NCBI GenBank assembly: GCA_963974125.1
Contig: CAXBCH010000001.1
Span: 124,001 to 188,000 of the forward strand
DNA: 64,000 bases
Direction of reading: 5' to 3'
DNA from: Haliea sp963974125
GTDB taxonomy: Bacteria > Pseudomonadota > Gammaproteobacteria > Pseudomonadales > Halieaceae
Shown here: positions 42,043 through 51,079 of the stretch, in pieces
Layout: the number at the start of each line of letters is the position of its first letter
How positions within the stretch are numbered: the stretch's first letter is position 1
Translations under genes and position numbers: made by a program
Notes under the pieces: generated by a model
What the model was told of the DNA's origin: nothing
The model's input: only the letters and a program-made list of their open reading frames with translations
The model's database searches: none

Positions 42043-42954
42043 ATGCAACCAGAAGCCGTAAAAGCCTACCTGCTCCAGCTCCAGCAGACGATCTGCGACA
42101 CCCTGGCTGCCGAAGACGGCAGCGGCGATTTCATTGTTGACGACTGGCAGCGGCCGGAGGGTGGTGGTGGCCGCAGCCGGGTACTGGCGGGCGGGGCCGT
42201 GTTCGAGAAGGCGGGCGTGAACTTTTCCCATGTCATGGGCGACAGTCTGCCGCCCTCCGCCACGGCGGCTCGCCCCGAGCTTGCCGGACGCAGCTACCAG
42301 GCCATGGGCGTGTCCCTGGTCATTCACCCGCTAAACCCCTACGTCCCCACCTCCCATGCCAACGTGCGCATGTTTGTGGCGGAGCGGGAAGGTTCGGAAC
42401 CGGTCTGGTGGTTTGGTGGCGGCTACGATCTCACCCCCTACTACGGCAATCGCGAGGACTGCCGTCACTGGCACCAGGTCGCTGCGGACGCCTGCGCCCC
42501 CTTTGGTGACGAGGTCTATCCCCGCTACAAGCAGTGGTGTGACGAATACTTTCATCTCAGGCACCGCGGCGAGCACCGGGGGGTCGGTGGCCTGTTCTAC
42601 GACGACCTCAACGAGGGCGGCTTTGAGCGCTGCTTCGGCTTCATGCGGGCAGTCGGCGATTCCTACCTGCCGGCCTACGTGCCCATTGTCCAGCGTCGCA
42701 AGGACCAGCCCTGGGGCGAACGTGAGCGCCAGTTCCAGCTTTACCGGCGCGGCCGCTATGTGGAATTCAACCTGGTGTTCGACCGCGGCACCCTGTTTGG
42801 GCTGCAGTCCGGCGGCCGCACCGAGGCTATCCTGATGTCCCTGCCGCCGCTGGTGCGCTGGGAGTACAACTATCAGCCGGAGCCGGGTTCCGCGGAGGCA
42901 GAGCTGACCGATTATTATCTCCAGCACCGTGACTGGTTGCAGGTGGATCCATGA
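42043..42954 (+). CDS. hemF: Oxygen-dependent coproporphyrinogen III oxidase
   Basis: A 303-residue HemF that decarboxylates coproporphyrinogen III to protoporphyrinogen IX with O2. Typical segments are SRVLAGGAVFEKAGVNFSHV, GVSLVIHPLNPYVPTSHANV, WWFGGGYDLTPYYGN and RGRYVEFNLVFDRGTLFGL. It feeds heme for the cytochromes found nearby. Its stop overlaps the aroE start (ATGA), a coupling also seen in Pseudomonas. Confidence 0.97.
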   Translation: MQPEAVKAYLLQLQQTICDTLAAEDGSGDFIVDDWQRPEGGGGRSRVLAGGAVFEKAGVNFSHVMGDSLPPSATAARPELAGRSYQAMGVSLVIHPLNPYVPTSHANVRMFVAEREGSEPVWWFGGGYDLTPYYGNREDCRHWHQVAADACAPFGDEVYPRYKQWCDEYFHLRHRGEHRGVGGLFYDDLNEGGFERCFGFMRAVGDSYLPAYVPIVQRRKDQPWGERERQFQLYRRGRYVEFNLVFDRGTLFGLQSGGRTEAILMSLPPLVRWEYNYQPEPGSAEAELTDYYLQHRDWLQVDP

Positions 42955-43787
42955 CCGCGCAGGACAAGTACGCTGTCTTCGGCAACCCGATCAAGCACAG
43001 CAAGTCGCCAGCGATTCACGCCGCCTTTGCCGAACAATGCGACCAGCACATTCAGTACCGTGCGGTACGGGTGGAACTGGGCGACTTCCCGCGTGCCGCG
43101 GCCAGTTTCTTTGCCGGTGGTGGCAAGGGCCTGAACGTCACCCTGCCGTTCAAGCAGGACGCTTTTGCCTTCGCCGATACCGTGAGCGACCGGGCACGTC
43201 GCGCCGGCGCGGTGAATACGCTCACTGCCTGTGCCGACGGCAGCATTGCAGGCGATACTACCGATGGTATCGGCCTGGTGCGGGACATGGTCGCCAATCT
43301 CGGCTGGCAGTTGCAGGGTCGCCGGATCGCGCTGCTGGGGGCCGGTGGTGCCGTTCGGGGTGTGCTGGAGCCGCTGCTGCGGGAGCGCCCGAAGTCCGTT
43401 GTCATCGCCAACCGTACCGCCGCCAGGGCCGCGGAGCTGGCGGCGCTGTTCGCCGATCTCGGCACGGTCCGGGGCGGCGGCTATGAACTGCTGGACGCGC
43501 TCGAAGTCGACCTGTTGATCAACGCCACCAGTGCCGGCCTGCAGGGTGAAATGCCGCCGCTCCCCGATACCCTGTTGACCGTCCGCAGCTGCTGCTACGA
43601 CATGTTGTACGGGCCGGAACCTACCCTGTTCATGCGCTGGGCAGCGCAGAACGCGGCCTGGGCGGTAGCAGACGGTCTGGGCATGCTGGTGGAGCAGGCG
43701 GCGGAGTCGTTCTACCGCTGGCGTCAGGTCCGCCCCGCCACCCAGCCAGTGATCAACCAGATGCGCAACATGCTGGCTGCGGCCTAG
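42951..43787 (+). CDS. aroE: Shikimate dehydrogenase (NADP+)
   Basis: A 278-residue AroE reducing 3-dehydroshikimate. The shikimate-binding NPIKHSKSPAIH is at the N-terminus, the catalytic Lys loop is in NVTLPFKQDAF, and the NADP site is GAGGAVRGVLEPL followed by NRTAARA. Length is typical. It is convergent with the gamma-carbonic anhydrase gene, whose stop is 4 bases away. Confidence 0.96.
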   Translation: MTAQDKYAVFGNPIKHSKSPAIHAAFAEQCDQHIQYRAVRVELGDFPRAAASFFAGGGKGLNVTLPFKQDAFAFADTVSDRARRAGAVNTLTACADGSIAGDTTDGIGLVRDMVANLGWQLQGRRIALLGAGGAVRGVLEPLLRERPKSVVIANRTAARAAELAALFADLGTVRGGGYELLDALEVDLLINATSAGLQGEMPPLPDTLLTVRSCCYDMLYGPEPTLFMRWAAQNAAWAVADGLGMLVEQAAESFYRWRQVRPATQPVINQMRNMLAAA

Positions 43788-43791
43788 TGCA

Positions 43792-44355
43792 CTACCCGGC
43801 GGGCTCCAGCTCCGCCAGATGGCGGTCCTTCAGGCGCACATAGTTGTCGGCGCTGTAGCTGAAATAGTCGCGTTCCGCTGCGCTCAGGGGACGCACTTCC
43901 CGGGCCGGGCTGCCAGCGTAAAGGTAGCCGCTGCGCAGTGTCTTCCCCGGTGTTACCAGGGCGCAGGCTCCGATCACGACCTCATCTTCCACCACCGCAC
44001 CGTCCATGACGGTGGCGCCCATGCCGACCAGTACCCGATTGCCAATGCTGCAGCCGTGCAGGGTGGCGTTGTGGCCGATGGTAACCTCCGCCCCGATCAG
44101 CAGCGGCCACCCCTCCGGGTTGTAGGGTCCGGCGTGAGTGATGTGCAGTACGCTGCCGTCCTGTACGCTGGTGCGGGCGCCGATGCGGATACGGTGCATG
44201 TCACCGCGGATCACGGCCTGTGGCCAGACCGAGGCATCATCTCCCAGTTCGACGTCACCCAGCACCACGGCGCTGGGATCCACCAGCACCCGCTGCCCGA
44301 ACAAGGGACGGTGGCCGGCAAAACTGCGAACGCTGGTGGCGGTGTAATGCTGCAT
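43792..44355 (-). CDS. Gamma-class carbonic anhydrase-like hexapeptide-repeat protein
   Basis: A 187-residue left-handed beta-helix protein with repeated [LIV]-G-x4 turns. It has DASVWPQAVIRGDMHRIRIG, a histidine near HITHAG, and a TIGHNATLHGCSIG segment whose two His match the zinc ligands of gamma-carbonic anhydrases (YrdA/PaaY branch). The ATG at 44355 gives the normal N-terminus; the much longer open frame upstream is not supported because it runs into the divergent yheV gene. The metal sites are visible, the activity is inferred. Confidence 0.85.
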   Translation of the reverse strand: MQHYTATSVRSFAGHRPLFGQRVLVDPSAVVLGDVELGDDASVWPQAVIRGDMHRIRIGARTSVQDGSVLHITHAGPYNPEGWPLLIGAEVTIGHNATLHGCSIGNRVLVGMGATVMDGAVVEDEVVIGACALVTPGKTLRSGYLYAGSPAREVRPLSAAERDYFSYSADNYVRLKDRHLAELEPAG

Positions 44356-44416
44356 GCGGGGCTCCCTCTCTGATCCTGCTACAATAGCGGCCTCAACCCC
44401 AACTGGCCAGTAGCCG

Positions 44417-44695
44417 ATGGTTCCGGAAGACAACAGCCCGAAATCGCCGCCGCCCAGGCGCTTTATTGCCGGTGCGGTCTGTCCCCGCTGCAGCGCGATG
44501 GATACCATCGTGGTGGACCGCGAGACCGATCTGCGCGAGTGCGTGGCCTGCGGTTTCAGTGATCCCCGCCCGAAGGACAACCGGGTGCCCGCTGCGGAGC
44601 CCGTGACCCGGGTCAGCCGACCGGCCGCCCGCCGGGTAGAAACTGCCGCCGAAGTTGTGCGGGTCCTGGAGCCACCGCCCAAACGCGAAGACTGA
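44417..44695 (+). CDS. YheV-family zinc-ribbon protein
   Basis: A 92-residue protein with C-x2-C (VCPRC) and C-x2-C (ECVAC) pairs separated by 16 residues, matching the YheV/DUF2387 zinc-ribbon family. The C-terminal half is Arg- and Pro-rich and probably disordered. The function is unknown. It is divergent from the carbonic anhydrase gene, 61 bp apart; TACAAT at 44380-44385 could be its -10 element. Confidence 0.75.
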   Translation: MVPEDNSPKSPPPRRFIAGAVCPRCSAMDTIVVDRETDLRECVACGFSDPRPKDNRVPAAEPVTRVSRPAARRVETAAEVVRVLEPPPKRED

Positions 44696-44698
44696 GGG

Positions 44699-45931
44699 TC
44701 ATCCGTCTCCGCGACGGGTAAACGCCAGCGGCATGCGCTTGAACCCGTCCATGAAGTTGGAGCGGAAGTGCGTCGGCTCCGCCAGCAGGCGCAGGTGGTC
44801 CATGCGCGTGAGGATTTCACGGGTCATCATTTCCAGGTTCATGCGCGCCTGGTGCTGGCCGGGGCAGACGTGCACGCCAAAGCCGAAAGTGCGCATCTGG
44901 CGCCGGGTTTGCGCCGGATCGCGGGTGATATCGAAGCTGTCGGGGTTGTCGAACAACGCGGGGTCGCGGTTTACCGAGGCCAGCAGGCAAACCACCTTGT
45001 CGCCGCGCTTGATCTGCTCTCCGGCGAGCTCCACATCGCACATGGCGGTGCGGCGGGTGTACACCACGGTATTGCGGTAGCGCAGGATCTCCTCCACGGC
45101 AGCCGGCACAAGGTCGGGGTCGGCTCGCAACAGTTCCAGCTGCCGGGGGTGGCGAATCAGCTCGTAAAGCAGCCAGGACAGGGTGTTGCGCGTGGTTTCG
45201 GTGCCGCCGATCATCAGGCCCTGGAAGATGACCCCGTACTCCTCGTCGCTGAGCCGGCGGCCGTCAATCTCGGCGTTGAGCAGTTCGTTGGTCATGTCCT
45301 CCGCCGGCTGCTGGCGTCGCTTGCTGGCAAACCGGGCAGCCCAGCCGACCATCTGCGCCGACGCCTCCCAGCCCGCTTCGCGGCTACCGGCATAGTCGGG
45401 ATCGTTGGCCAGGGTGACCGCATTGATGGTCGGCACCAGGTAGGCGTAGTCCTGCTCGGGCACGCCGAGCAGGGTGAACATCACATGCACCGGCAGGTGC
45501 ATGGCGACGTCACTGACAAACTCGCACTCACCGCGGTCGATAATCGCATCGATAATGGCCGTGACCTTTGCCTGCATCATCTCGCGGCGTGCTTCCAGGA
45601 CCCCCGGGCGAAAAGCGTAGTCCACCAGCGCCCGCCGGGAGCGGTGCTCCGGCGGGTCGAGGAAGGTCATGGCCTGGCGCTGCAGTGCCAGCAGCTCCTC
45701 CGGGAAATCTTCCAGCAGCGGCCCATAGCTGCTGGAAAACGTGCCGGGGTCGCGCAGGACGGCGTCGATATCCGGCTTGTGCAGCACCAGCCAGTGACCA
45801 CCCGCGGCGAATTCGTCCGCCTGCCAGAGGATGCGGTGCTCAGCGCGCAGCTGGGCGACGGCCGCGCGCGGGGTACCGTGGGTGAAGTTGTCGAGATGCA
45901 GCAAACTGCTGCTGAAGGGGCAAGTCGTCAC
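44699..45931 (-). CDS. Cytochrome P450
   Basis: A 410-residue bacterial class I P450. The I-helix oxygen-binding motif is GGTETTRN, the K-helix E-x-x-R is in EEILRYRN, and the heme loop FGFGVHVCPG supplies the thiolate Cys. The I-helix and overall length resemble CYP125/CYP142-like or linalool-hydroxylase-like enzymes, but the assignment is tentative. No ferredoxin or reductase gene is adjacent. It is convergent with yheV (3-bp gap). Its presence fits the thiolase-DUF35 pair and Rieske oxygenase in a terpenoid or sterol catabolism theme, which is inference. Confidence 0.9.
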   Translation of the reverse strand: MTTCPFSSSLLHLDNFTHGTPRAAVAQLRAEHRILWQADEFAAGGHWLVLHKPDIDAVLRDPGTFSSSYGPLLEDFPEELLALQRQAMTFLDPPEHRSRRALVDYAFRPGVLEARREMMQAKVTAIIDAIIDRGECEFVSDVAMHLPVHVMFTLLGVPEQDYAYLVPTINAVTLANDPDYAGSREAGWEASAQMVGWAARFASKRRQQPAEDMTNELLNAEIDGRRLSDEEYGVIFQGLMIGGTETTRNTLSWLLYELIRHPRQLELLRADPDLVPAAVEEILRYRNTVVYTRRTAMCDVELAGEQIKRGDKVVCLLASVNRDPALFDNPDSFDITRDPAQTRRQMRTFGFGVHVCPGQHQARMNLEMMTREILTRMDHLRLLAEPTHFRSNFMDGFKRMPLAFTRRGDG

Positions 45932-46408
45932 GTTATCGTTCTGCCTGTCACCGGGTTTGCGGGAGTGTTGAGACTAGCACAATCGAAGCCGCCGGCGACC
46001 CGCCGCAGCCCGGACAGGTGCAATCCGGTCTGGATCGCCCGCTGGTCCAAACGCCATATTTTGCGGTTTGGCTGAACCGCTTAAACCATATGTAGGGTTT
46101 TGAACACGTCCTGTGCCACTGTTTGCTGTCCTGTCGCCAAACGCCCACTAAATCAGGGTGTTAGTATTTTTTGCCGGCAACTTTCGCTATAATTCCCGCG
46201 CTCCGAACTGCGGCAGTTGGTCGCAGTTGGGCAGAAACGGCTGAAACGAGCAAAAACCTCTTTATTCTCCCTTCCCCAGGCGAAGGGCCACGGCCCGGGT
46301 CGATCATGCCTGCGGGCTGCGGAAGTCGCAGACGAGTTTGCGGTAATAAACGGCGGTGGTGCAGTCTCGGTTGGGGGGAAGTCTGTGATTACGAGGGAGA
46401 CACGGGAA
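45932..46408. other. P450/cox divergent region with promoter and long leader
   Basis: About 475 bp without a gene. It holds a near-perfect inverted repeat CCAAACGC/GCGGTTTGG at 46047-46071, a consensus -10 at 46188-46193, and then about 210 bp of untranslated leader before coxB, with a CTGCG/CGCAG hairpin at 46318-46332. The palindrome could be an operator for either gene. Confidence 0.45.
46188..46193 (+). promoter_or_regulatory. -10 element of the cytochrome oxidase operon
   Basis: TATAAT, the sigma-70 consensus. The -35 position 17 bp upstream (46165-46170, TATTTT) is poor, so an activator may be needed. Transcription would begin near 46200. Confidence 0.5.
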
Positions 46409-47563
46409 ATGTTGTTGAAAGCGAACAGGCTGTTCAAGCTGGCGCTTGGTCCTGTGCTGATGCTGCTGAGTCTGGCGAGTGCCGGCGCTTTGGCTGCTGA
46501 GAGCAAGGTAAACCAGGTGAACATGTCGCCGGGGGTCACGGAAATTGGCCAGAAAATCTACGATCTGCACATGCTGATCTTCTGGATCTGCGTCATTATC
46601 GGTGCACTCGTATTTGCGGTCATGTTCTACTCCATCTATTACCACCGCAAGTCCCGCGGCGTTACGCCTTCGACTTTCCACGAAAGTACGAAAGTGGAAA
46701 TCGCCTGGACGGTTGTTCCCTTCCTTATCCTTATTGGCATGGCTGTCCCTGCCACCTCCACCCTGCTCGAAATCTACGACTTCGACGATGCCGAGATGGA
46801 CATTCTGATTACCGGCTATCAGTGGAAGTGGAAGTACGAGTACCTCAATGAAGACGGCGAGAACGTCTCCTTCTTCAGCAACCTGCGCACCCCGCAGAGT
46901 GAAATCTACAATGCCGAGGCCAAGGGTGAACACTACCTGCTGGAAGTGGATGAGCCGGTGGTGATTCCGGTGGATACCAAGGTGCGCTTCCTGGTCACCG
47001 CCAACGACGTCATCCACTCCTGGTGGGTCCCGGAGCTGGCGGTCAAGAAGGATGCCATCCCCGGTTTCATCAACGAGACCTGGACCAAAGTCACGACGGA
47101 AGGCATCTATCGTGGCCAGTGCGCCGAACTCTGCGGCAAGGACCACGGCTTCATGCCGGTGGTGGTAAACGTTGTCAGCAAGGAAGAATACGCCGACTGG
47201 ATGGACGTCAAGAAAGCCGAGGCTGCGGAAATCCGCGAGTTGATGGCACAGACCTTCACCATGGATGAACTCATGGCCCGCGGTAAAGCGGTCTACGAGC
47301 GCAACTGCCTGGCCTGTCACGGCGCCAATGGCGAGGGCGGTCTTGGCACCGCCATTGCCGGCAGCCCCTCTGCCACGGGCGACGTCAGCGGCCATCTGGA
47401 AATCGGCATCAACGGGGTGCCGGGTACTGCCATGCAGGCCTTTGGCGGCCAGATCAATGACGTGGAAATGGCGGCGGTGATTACTTACCAGCGCAACGCC
47501 TTTGGCAACAACATGGGTGACATGGTTCAGCCCATCGATGTCTACAACCACAAACGGGGCTAA
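46409..47563 (+). CDS. coxB: Cytochrome c oxidase subunit II with C-terminal cytochrome c domain
   Basis: A 384-residue CoxB: signal peptide, two transmembrane helices (about 52-75 and 97-117), the cupredoxin domain with the CuA motif CAELCGKDHGFM, and a C-terminal cytochrome c domain with heme motif CLACH, making it a caa3-like subunit II. It accepts electrons from cytochrome c (c4/c5 genes lie downstream in the window) and passes them to subunit I. The ATG at 46409 has AGGGAG about 10 bases upstream; an earlier open frame in the leader is ignored. Confidence 0.94.
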   Translation: MLLKANRLFKLALGPVLMLLSLASAGALAAESKVNQVNMSPGVTEIGQKIYDLHMLIFWICVIIGALVFAVMFYSIYYHRKSRGVTPSTFHESTKVEIAWTVVPFLILIGMAVPATSTLLEIYDFDDAEMDILITGYQWKWKYEYLNEDGENVSFFSNLRTPQSEIYNAEAKGEHYLLEVDEPVVIPVDTKVRFLVTANDVIHSWWVPELAVKKDAIPGFINETWTKVTTEGIYRGQCAELCGKDHGFMPVVVNVVSKEEYADWMDVKKAEAAEIRELMAQTFTMDELMARGKAVYERNCLACHGANGEGGLGTAIAGSPSATGDVSGHLEIGINGVPGTAMQAFGGQINDVEMAAVITYQRNAFGNNMGDMVQPIDVYNHKRG

Positions 47564-47578
47564 TTGGAGGAGTTAACG

Positions 47579-49141
47579 ATGGGCGCTCATCATCACGGTC
47601 CCGCCAAGGGCCTCAGCCGGTGGCTGTTTACCACCAACCACAAAGATATCGGAACCATGTACCTGTGGTTCTCGTTTGCCATGTTCATTCTTGGCGGCTC
47701 GTTCGCCATGATCATCCGCGCCGAGCTGTTCCAGCCCGGCATGCAGCTGGTTGATCCACTGTTTTTCAACCAGATGACCACCCTGCACGGCCTGATCATG
47801 GTCTTCGGTGCCATCATGCCGTCCTTCGTGGGTCTGGCCAACTGGATGATCCCGATGATGATCGGGGCGCCGGACATGGCCCTGCCGCGGATGAACAACT
47901 GGAGCTTCTGGATTCTGCCGCCGGCATTCCTGATTCTCGCCTCCACCCTGTTCATGGAGGGTGGTGCTCCCGCTTTCGGCTGGACCTTCTATGCGCCGCT
48001 GTCGACGACCTACGCGCCGCCGTCGGTGACCTACTTCATCTTTTCCATTCACGTGCTGGGCCTGTCCTCCATCATGGGCTCGATCAATATCATCGCCACG
48101 GTGATGAACATGCGCGCGCCCGGCATGACCTACATGAAGATGCCGCTGTTCGTCTGGACCTGGCTGATCACCGCATTCCTGCTGGTGGCGGTAATGCCGG
48201 TCCTGGCCGGCGCCGTGACCATGATGCTGATGGATATCCACTTCGGCACCAGCTTCTTCTCCGCCGCCGGTGGCGGTGACCCGGTACTGTTCCAGCACAT
48301 CTTCTGGTTCTTTGGTCACCCCGAGGTGTACATCATTATCCTGCCGGCCTTCGGCGTGGTGTCCCAGATCATCCCGACCTTTGCCCGCAAGCCGCTGTTC
48401 GGCTACGATTCCATGGTCTACGCCACGGCCTCCATCGCTTTCCTGTCCTTTGTCGTGTGGGCGCACCACATGTATACAGTGGGTATGCCGGTAGCCGGTG
48501 AGCTGTTCTTCATGTACGCGACCATGCTGATTGCGGTGCCCACCGGGGTGAAGGTATTCAACTGGGTCACCACCATGTGGCGCGGCGCCATGACCTTTGA
48601 AACCCCGATGCTGTTCTGCATGGGCTTCCTGGTCCTGTTCACCATTGGCGGCTTCACCGGCCTGATGTTGTCCATTGCCCCGGCCGATTTCCAGTACCAT
48701 GACAGCTACTTCGTGGTGGCCCACTTCCACTACGTGATGGTGGCGGGTGCGGTGTTCTCCATGAGCGCGGCCGTCTACTACTGGCTGCCCAAGTGGTGTG
48801 GCCGCATGTACAACGAGACCATGGGCAAGACCCACTTCTGGATCTCGTTCATAGGCTTCAACATCACCTTTTTCCCGCAGCACTTCGTGGGCCTGGCGGG
48901 CATGCCGCGCCGCATCCCCGACTATGCGCTGCAGTTTGCCGACTTCAACATGTTGTCCAGCATCGGCGCCTTCATCTACGGCGCATCGCAGATCCTGTTC
49001 CTGTACAACGTGATTGCAACGATCGTGGCCGGCAAGCCCACCAGTGAGGAAAAGACCTGGGATGGTGCTGAAGGCCTGGAGTGGACGGTTGCCACACCGG
49101 CGCCCTACCACACTTTCGAGACGCCACCGCAGGTCAAGTGA
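47579..49141 (+). CDS. coxA: Cytochrome c oxidase subunit I
   Basis: A 520-residue heme-copper oxidase core with twelve transmembrane helices. It starts KGLSRWLFTTNHKDIGTMYL; the heme and CuB ligands appear in TTLHGLIMVFG, the HPEVYIIILPAFG motif (His of CuB, Tyr crosslink) and VVWAHHMYTVG, and the heme a/a3 histidines in VVAHFHYVM. The K-channel and D-channel residues look normal for A-type aa3 oxidase. GGAGGAG lies 6 bases before the ATG. It pumps protons while reducing O2. Confidence 0.97.
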   Translation: MGAHHHGPAKGLSRWLFTTNHKDIGTMYLWFSFAMFILGGSFAMIIRAELFQPGMQLVDPLFFNQMTTLHGLIMVFGAIMPSFVGLANWMIPMMIGAPDMALPRMNNWSFWILPPAFLILASTLFMEGGAPAFGWTFYAPLSTTYAPPSVTYFIFSIHVLGLSSIMGSINIIATVMNMRAPGMTYMKMPLFVWTWLITAFLLVAVMPVLAGAVTMMLMDIHFGTSFFSAAGGGDPVLFQHIFWFFGHPEVYIIILPAFGVVSQIIPTFARKPLFGYDSMVYATASIAFLSFVVWAHHMYTVGMPVAGELFFMYATMLIAVPTGVKVFNWVTTMWRGAMTFETPMLFCMGFLVLFTIGGFTGLMLSIAPADFQYHDSYFVVAHFHYVMVAGAVFSMSAAVYYWLPKWCGRMYNETMGKTHFWISFIGFNITFFPQHFVGLAGMPRRIPDYALQFADFNMLSSIGAFIYGASQILFLYNVIATIVAGKPTSEEKTWDGAEGLEWTVATPAPYHTFETPPQVK

Positions 49142-49151
49142 GGTTGATCCC

Positions 49152-49712
49152 ATGTTGAGAGTCAGCAGCAATCCGGTCCTGGACACTGTCGTCAAGCTGG
49201 TCACGACGGCAGTAGCCATGTTCGCTTTCGTCTTCGTGGTCATGGTGCCGTTGTACGATGTGCTCTGTGACGCGCTCGGCATCAACGGCAAGACCAGCGG
49301 TCAGGCCTATACGGCGGTACAGGCGGGTGTCGATGAATCCCGATCCATTACGATCCAGTTTGTCGCCACCAACAACGATGGCATGCCCTGGGAGTTTGGC
49401 CCGTCAGTGACCCGCATGGTTGTGCATCCGGGCGCCAGCAACGACACCGTGTTCCATGCCCGGAACCCCTTGCCGCATGCCATGGTCGCCCAGGCGATTC
49501 CCAGCGTGTCACCGTCCCGTGCTGCGGCGTACTTCCACAAGACCGAGTGCTTCTGTTTCAACCAGCAGCCGCTGGACGCTGAAACTGCCACGGAAATGCC
49601 GCTGCAGTTTATTGTCGACCGGGATCTGCCTGCGGACATCAAGACGATCACCCTGTCCTACACGATGTTCGACATAACAGACATGGTGGGTGGCGCTGTC
49701 GCTGCCCGCTGA
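49152..49712 (+). CDS. ctaG: Cytochrome c oxidase assembly protein CtaG/Cox11
   Basis: A 186-residue membrane-anchored copper chaperone for the CuB site of subunit I. One N-terminal transmembrane helix (about 13-35), then a beta-domain with FFATNNDGMPWEF-like and MVVHPGASN segments and the copper motif ECFCFNQQ. The ATG at 49152 gives the normal N-terminus. It lies between subunits I and III as in Pseudomonas. Confidence 0.93.
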   Translation: MLRVSSNPVLDTVVKLVTTAVAMFAFVFVVMVPLYDVLCDALGINGKTSGQAYTAVQAGVDESRSITIQFVATNNDGMPWEFGPSVTRMVVHPGASNDTVFHARNPLPHAMVAQAIPSVSPSRAAAYFHKTECFCFNQQPLDAETATEMPLQFIVDRDLPADIKTITLSYTMFDITDMVGGAVAAR

Positions 49713-49755
49713 CGCCCGGCCCGGGGGGGCCGAGTGATTACAACGGAGAAACACC

Positions 49756-50724
49756 ATGACAACCCAAAGTTCCACAGAGTACGAGAAGTATTACGTACCG
49801 GAAAAGAGCAAGATGGCGGTCTGTGCCACCATCGGGCTGATCCTCAGCACCTTCGGCGCCGCCAGTGTCATGAACGACATGACCTTTGGCGATGGCGCGA
49901 CCACCAGCTCGTGGAGCATCTTCTGGTTTGGCCTGTTCTTCTTTGCAGCCACGCTGTTTGCCTGGTTTCGCACCGCGATTCGGGAAAACATCGCCGGGCT
50001 CAACAGTGCCCAGCTGAAGAAGTCCTATGTGCTTGGCATGTTCTGGTTCATCTTCTCCGAAGTCATGTTTTTCCTCGCCTTCTTCGGCGCGTTGTTCTAT
50101 ATCCGCACCCTGGTTGGACCCTGGCTGGCCGGTGAAGGCGAAGGCGGCAGAATGAACCATCTGCTGTGGGAGGGCTTCCAATACAGCTGGCCGATGGCGC
50201 AGACCCCGCAGGAAGTTGTGGGGCTTGCCAATCAGCCAATAGCCAACATGGGCACGTTCCAGAGCTATGAAAAGAGCATGGCATTCAGCGAGGCTGCTGC
50301 CTGGTACCTGTGGCTGCCGATGTGGAACACCATTGTACTGCTGTCATCCAGCGTGACCGTGCACATTGCGCACATGGGCATACTCGATGGCGACAAGCGC
50401 AAGTTCAACATCTGGCTGGGCGTCACTGTGGCTCTGGGGATGCTGTTTGTGGCCCTGCAGATACTGGAATACTACGAAGCCTACGCGCACTTCGGCCTTA
50501 CCCTGAATTCCGGCATCTATGGCTCGACCTTCTTCATGTTGACCGGGTTCCACGGGGTTCACGTGGTCATGGGCATGACCATGCTGCTGATTCAGTGGCT
50601 GCGCTCGGTGAAGGGCGGTCATTTCACCGCCGACGATCACTTTGGGTTCGAGGCCTCCAGCTGGTACTGGCACTTTGTCGACGTGGTATGGGTGTTCCTC
50701 TTCCTTTTCGTGTATATCCTGTAG
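49756..50724 (+). CDS. coxC: Cytochrome c oxidase subunit III
   Basis: A 322-residue membrane protein with seven transmembrane helices. It has the family segments SEVMFFLAFFGALFY and GSTFFMLTGFHGVHVVMG and ends HFVDVVWVFLFLFVYIL. The extra internal loop (around 125-155) is common in longer proteobacterial forms. It stabilises the active site of subunit I. It starts after a GGAGAAA site. Confidence 0.94.
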   Translation: MTTQSSTEYEKYYVPEKSKMAVCATIGLILSTFGAASVMNDMTFGDGATTSSWSIFWFGLFFFAATLFAWFRTAIRENIAGLNSAQLKKSYVLGMFWFIFSEVMFFLAFFGALFYIRTLVGPWLAGEGEGGRMNHLLWEGFQYSWPMAQTPQEVVGLANQPIANMGTFQSYEKSMAFSEAAAWYLWLPMWNTIVLLSSSVTVHIAHMGILDGDKRKFNIWLGVTVALGMLFVALQILEYYEAYAHFGLTLNSGIYGSTFFMLTGFHGVHVVMGMTMLLIQWLRSVKGGHFTADDHFGFEASSWYWHFVDVVWVFLFLFVYIL

Positions 50725-50729
50725 CGCGC

Positions 50730-50987
50730 CTAGTCGCTACTCTCCTGCTCCTGGGATGTGTACGGACGCGGTCCGGCATCCCAGGGGTTGCGGTGGCCGA
50801 GCTGGCCACTGGCAACGCCGTAGACGATCAGGCCTGCGAGCGTAATGGCAAGGCCCAGTCTCACCCCGAGCGAGTGGAACGTCCTGCGCTTGCTCTTGTC
50901 GCCCTGGTCGACCATGAGGAAGTAGAACCCGCTTCCCAGGCTGGCAAGCAGTGCCAGCATCAACACGACGATCGCGATTTTCAACAA
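50730..50987 (-). CDS. DUF2909 twin-transmembrane protein
   Basis: An 85-residue protein with two transmembrane helices (about 5-27 and 45-65) and a polar C-terminus rich in Glu and Gln. It matches the small DUF2909 (twin transmembrane) family encoded on the opposite strand between coxC and surf1 in Pseudomonas and relatives. The function is unknown; constant neighbourhood suggests a role in oxidase assembly or regulation. It is convergent with coxC and divergent from SURF1. Confidence 0.8.
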   Translation of the reverse strand: MLKIAIVVLMLALLASLGSGFYFLMVDQGDKSKRRTFHSLGVRLGLAITLAGLIVYGVASGQLGHRNPWDAGPRPYTSQEQESSD

Positions 50988-51079
50988 TGGTCTTCTCCCG
51001 GTTGCAAACAGCGCAGTATAAACCAGCCGAACGGCGGACGGTTGCAGCGTACCGGACTTTAACTGAACGGGGCTGAGGC

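Noticed and set aside
43792..44820. Long 342-codon frame for the carbonic anhydrase
   Set aside because: It overlaps the divergent yheV gene and its first 155 residues lack family features; ATG 44355 fits the family start.
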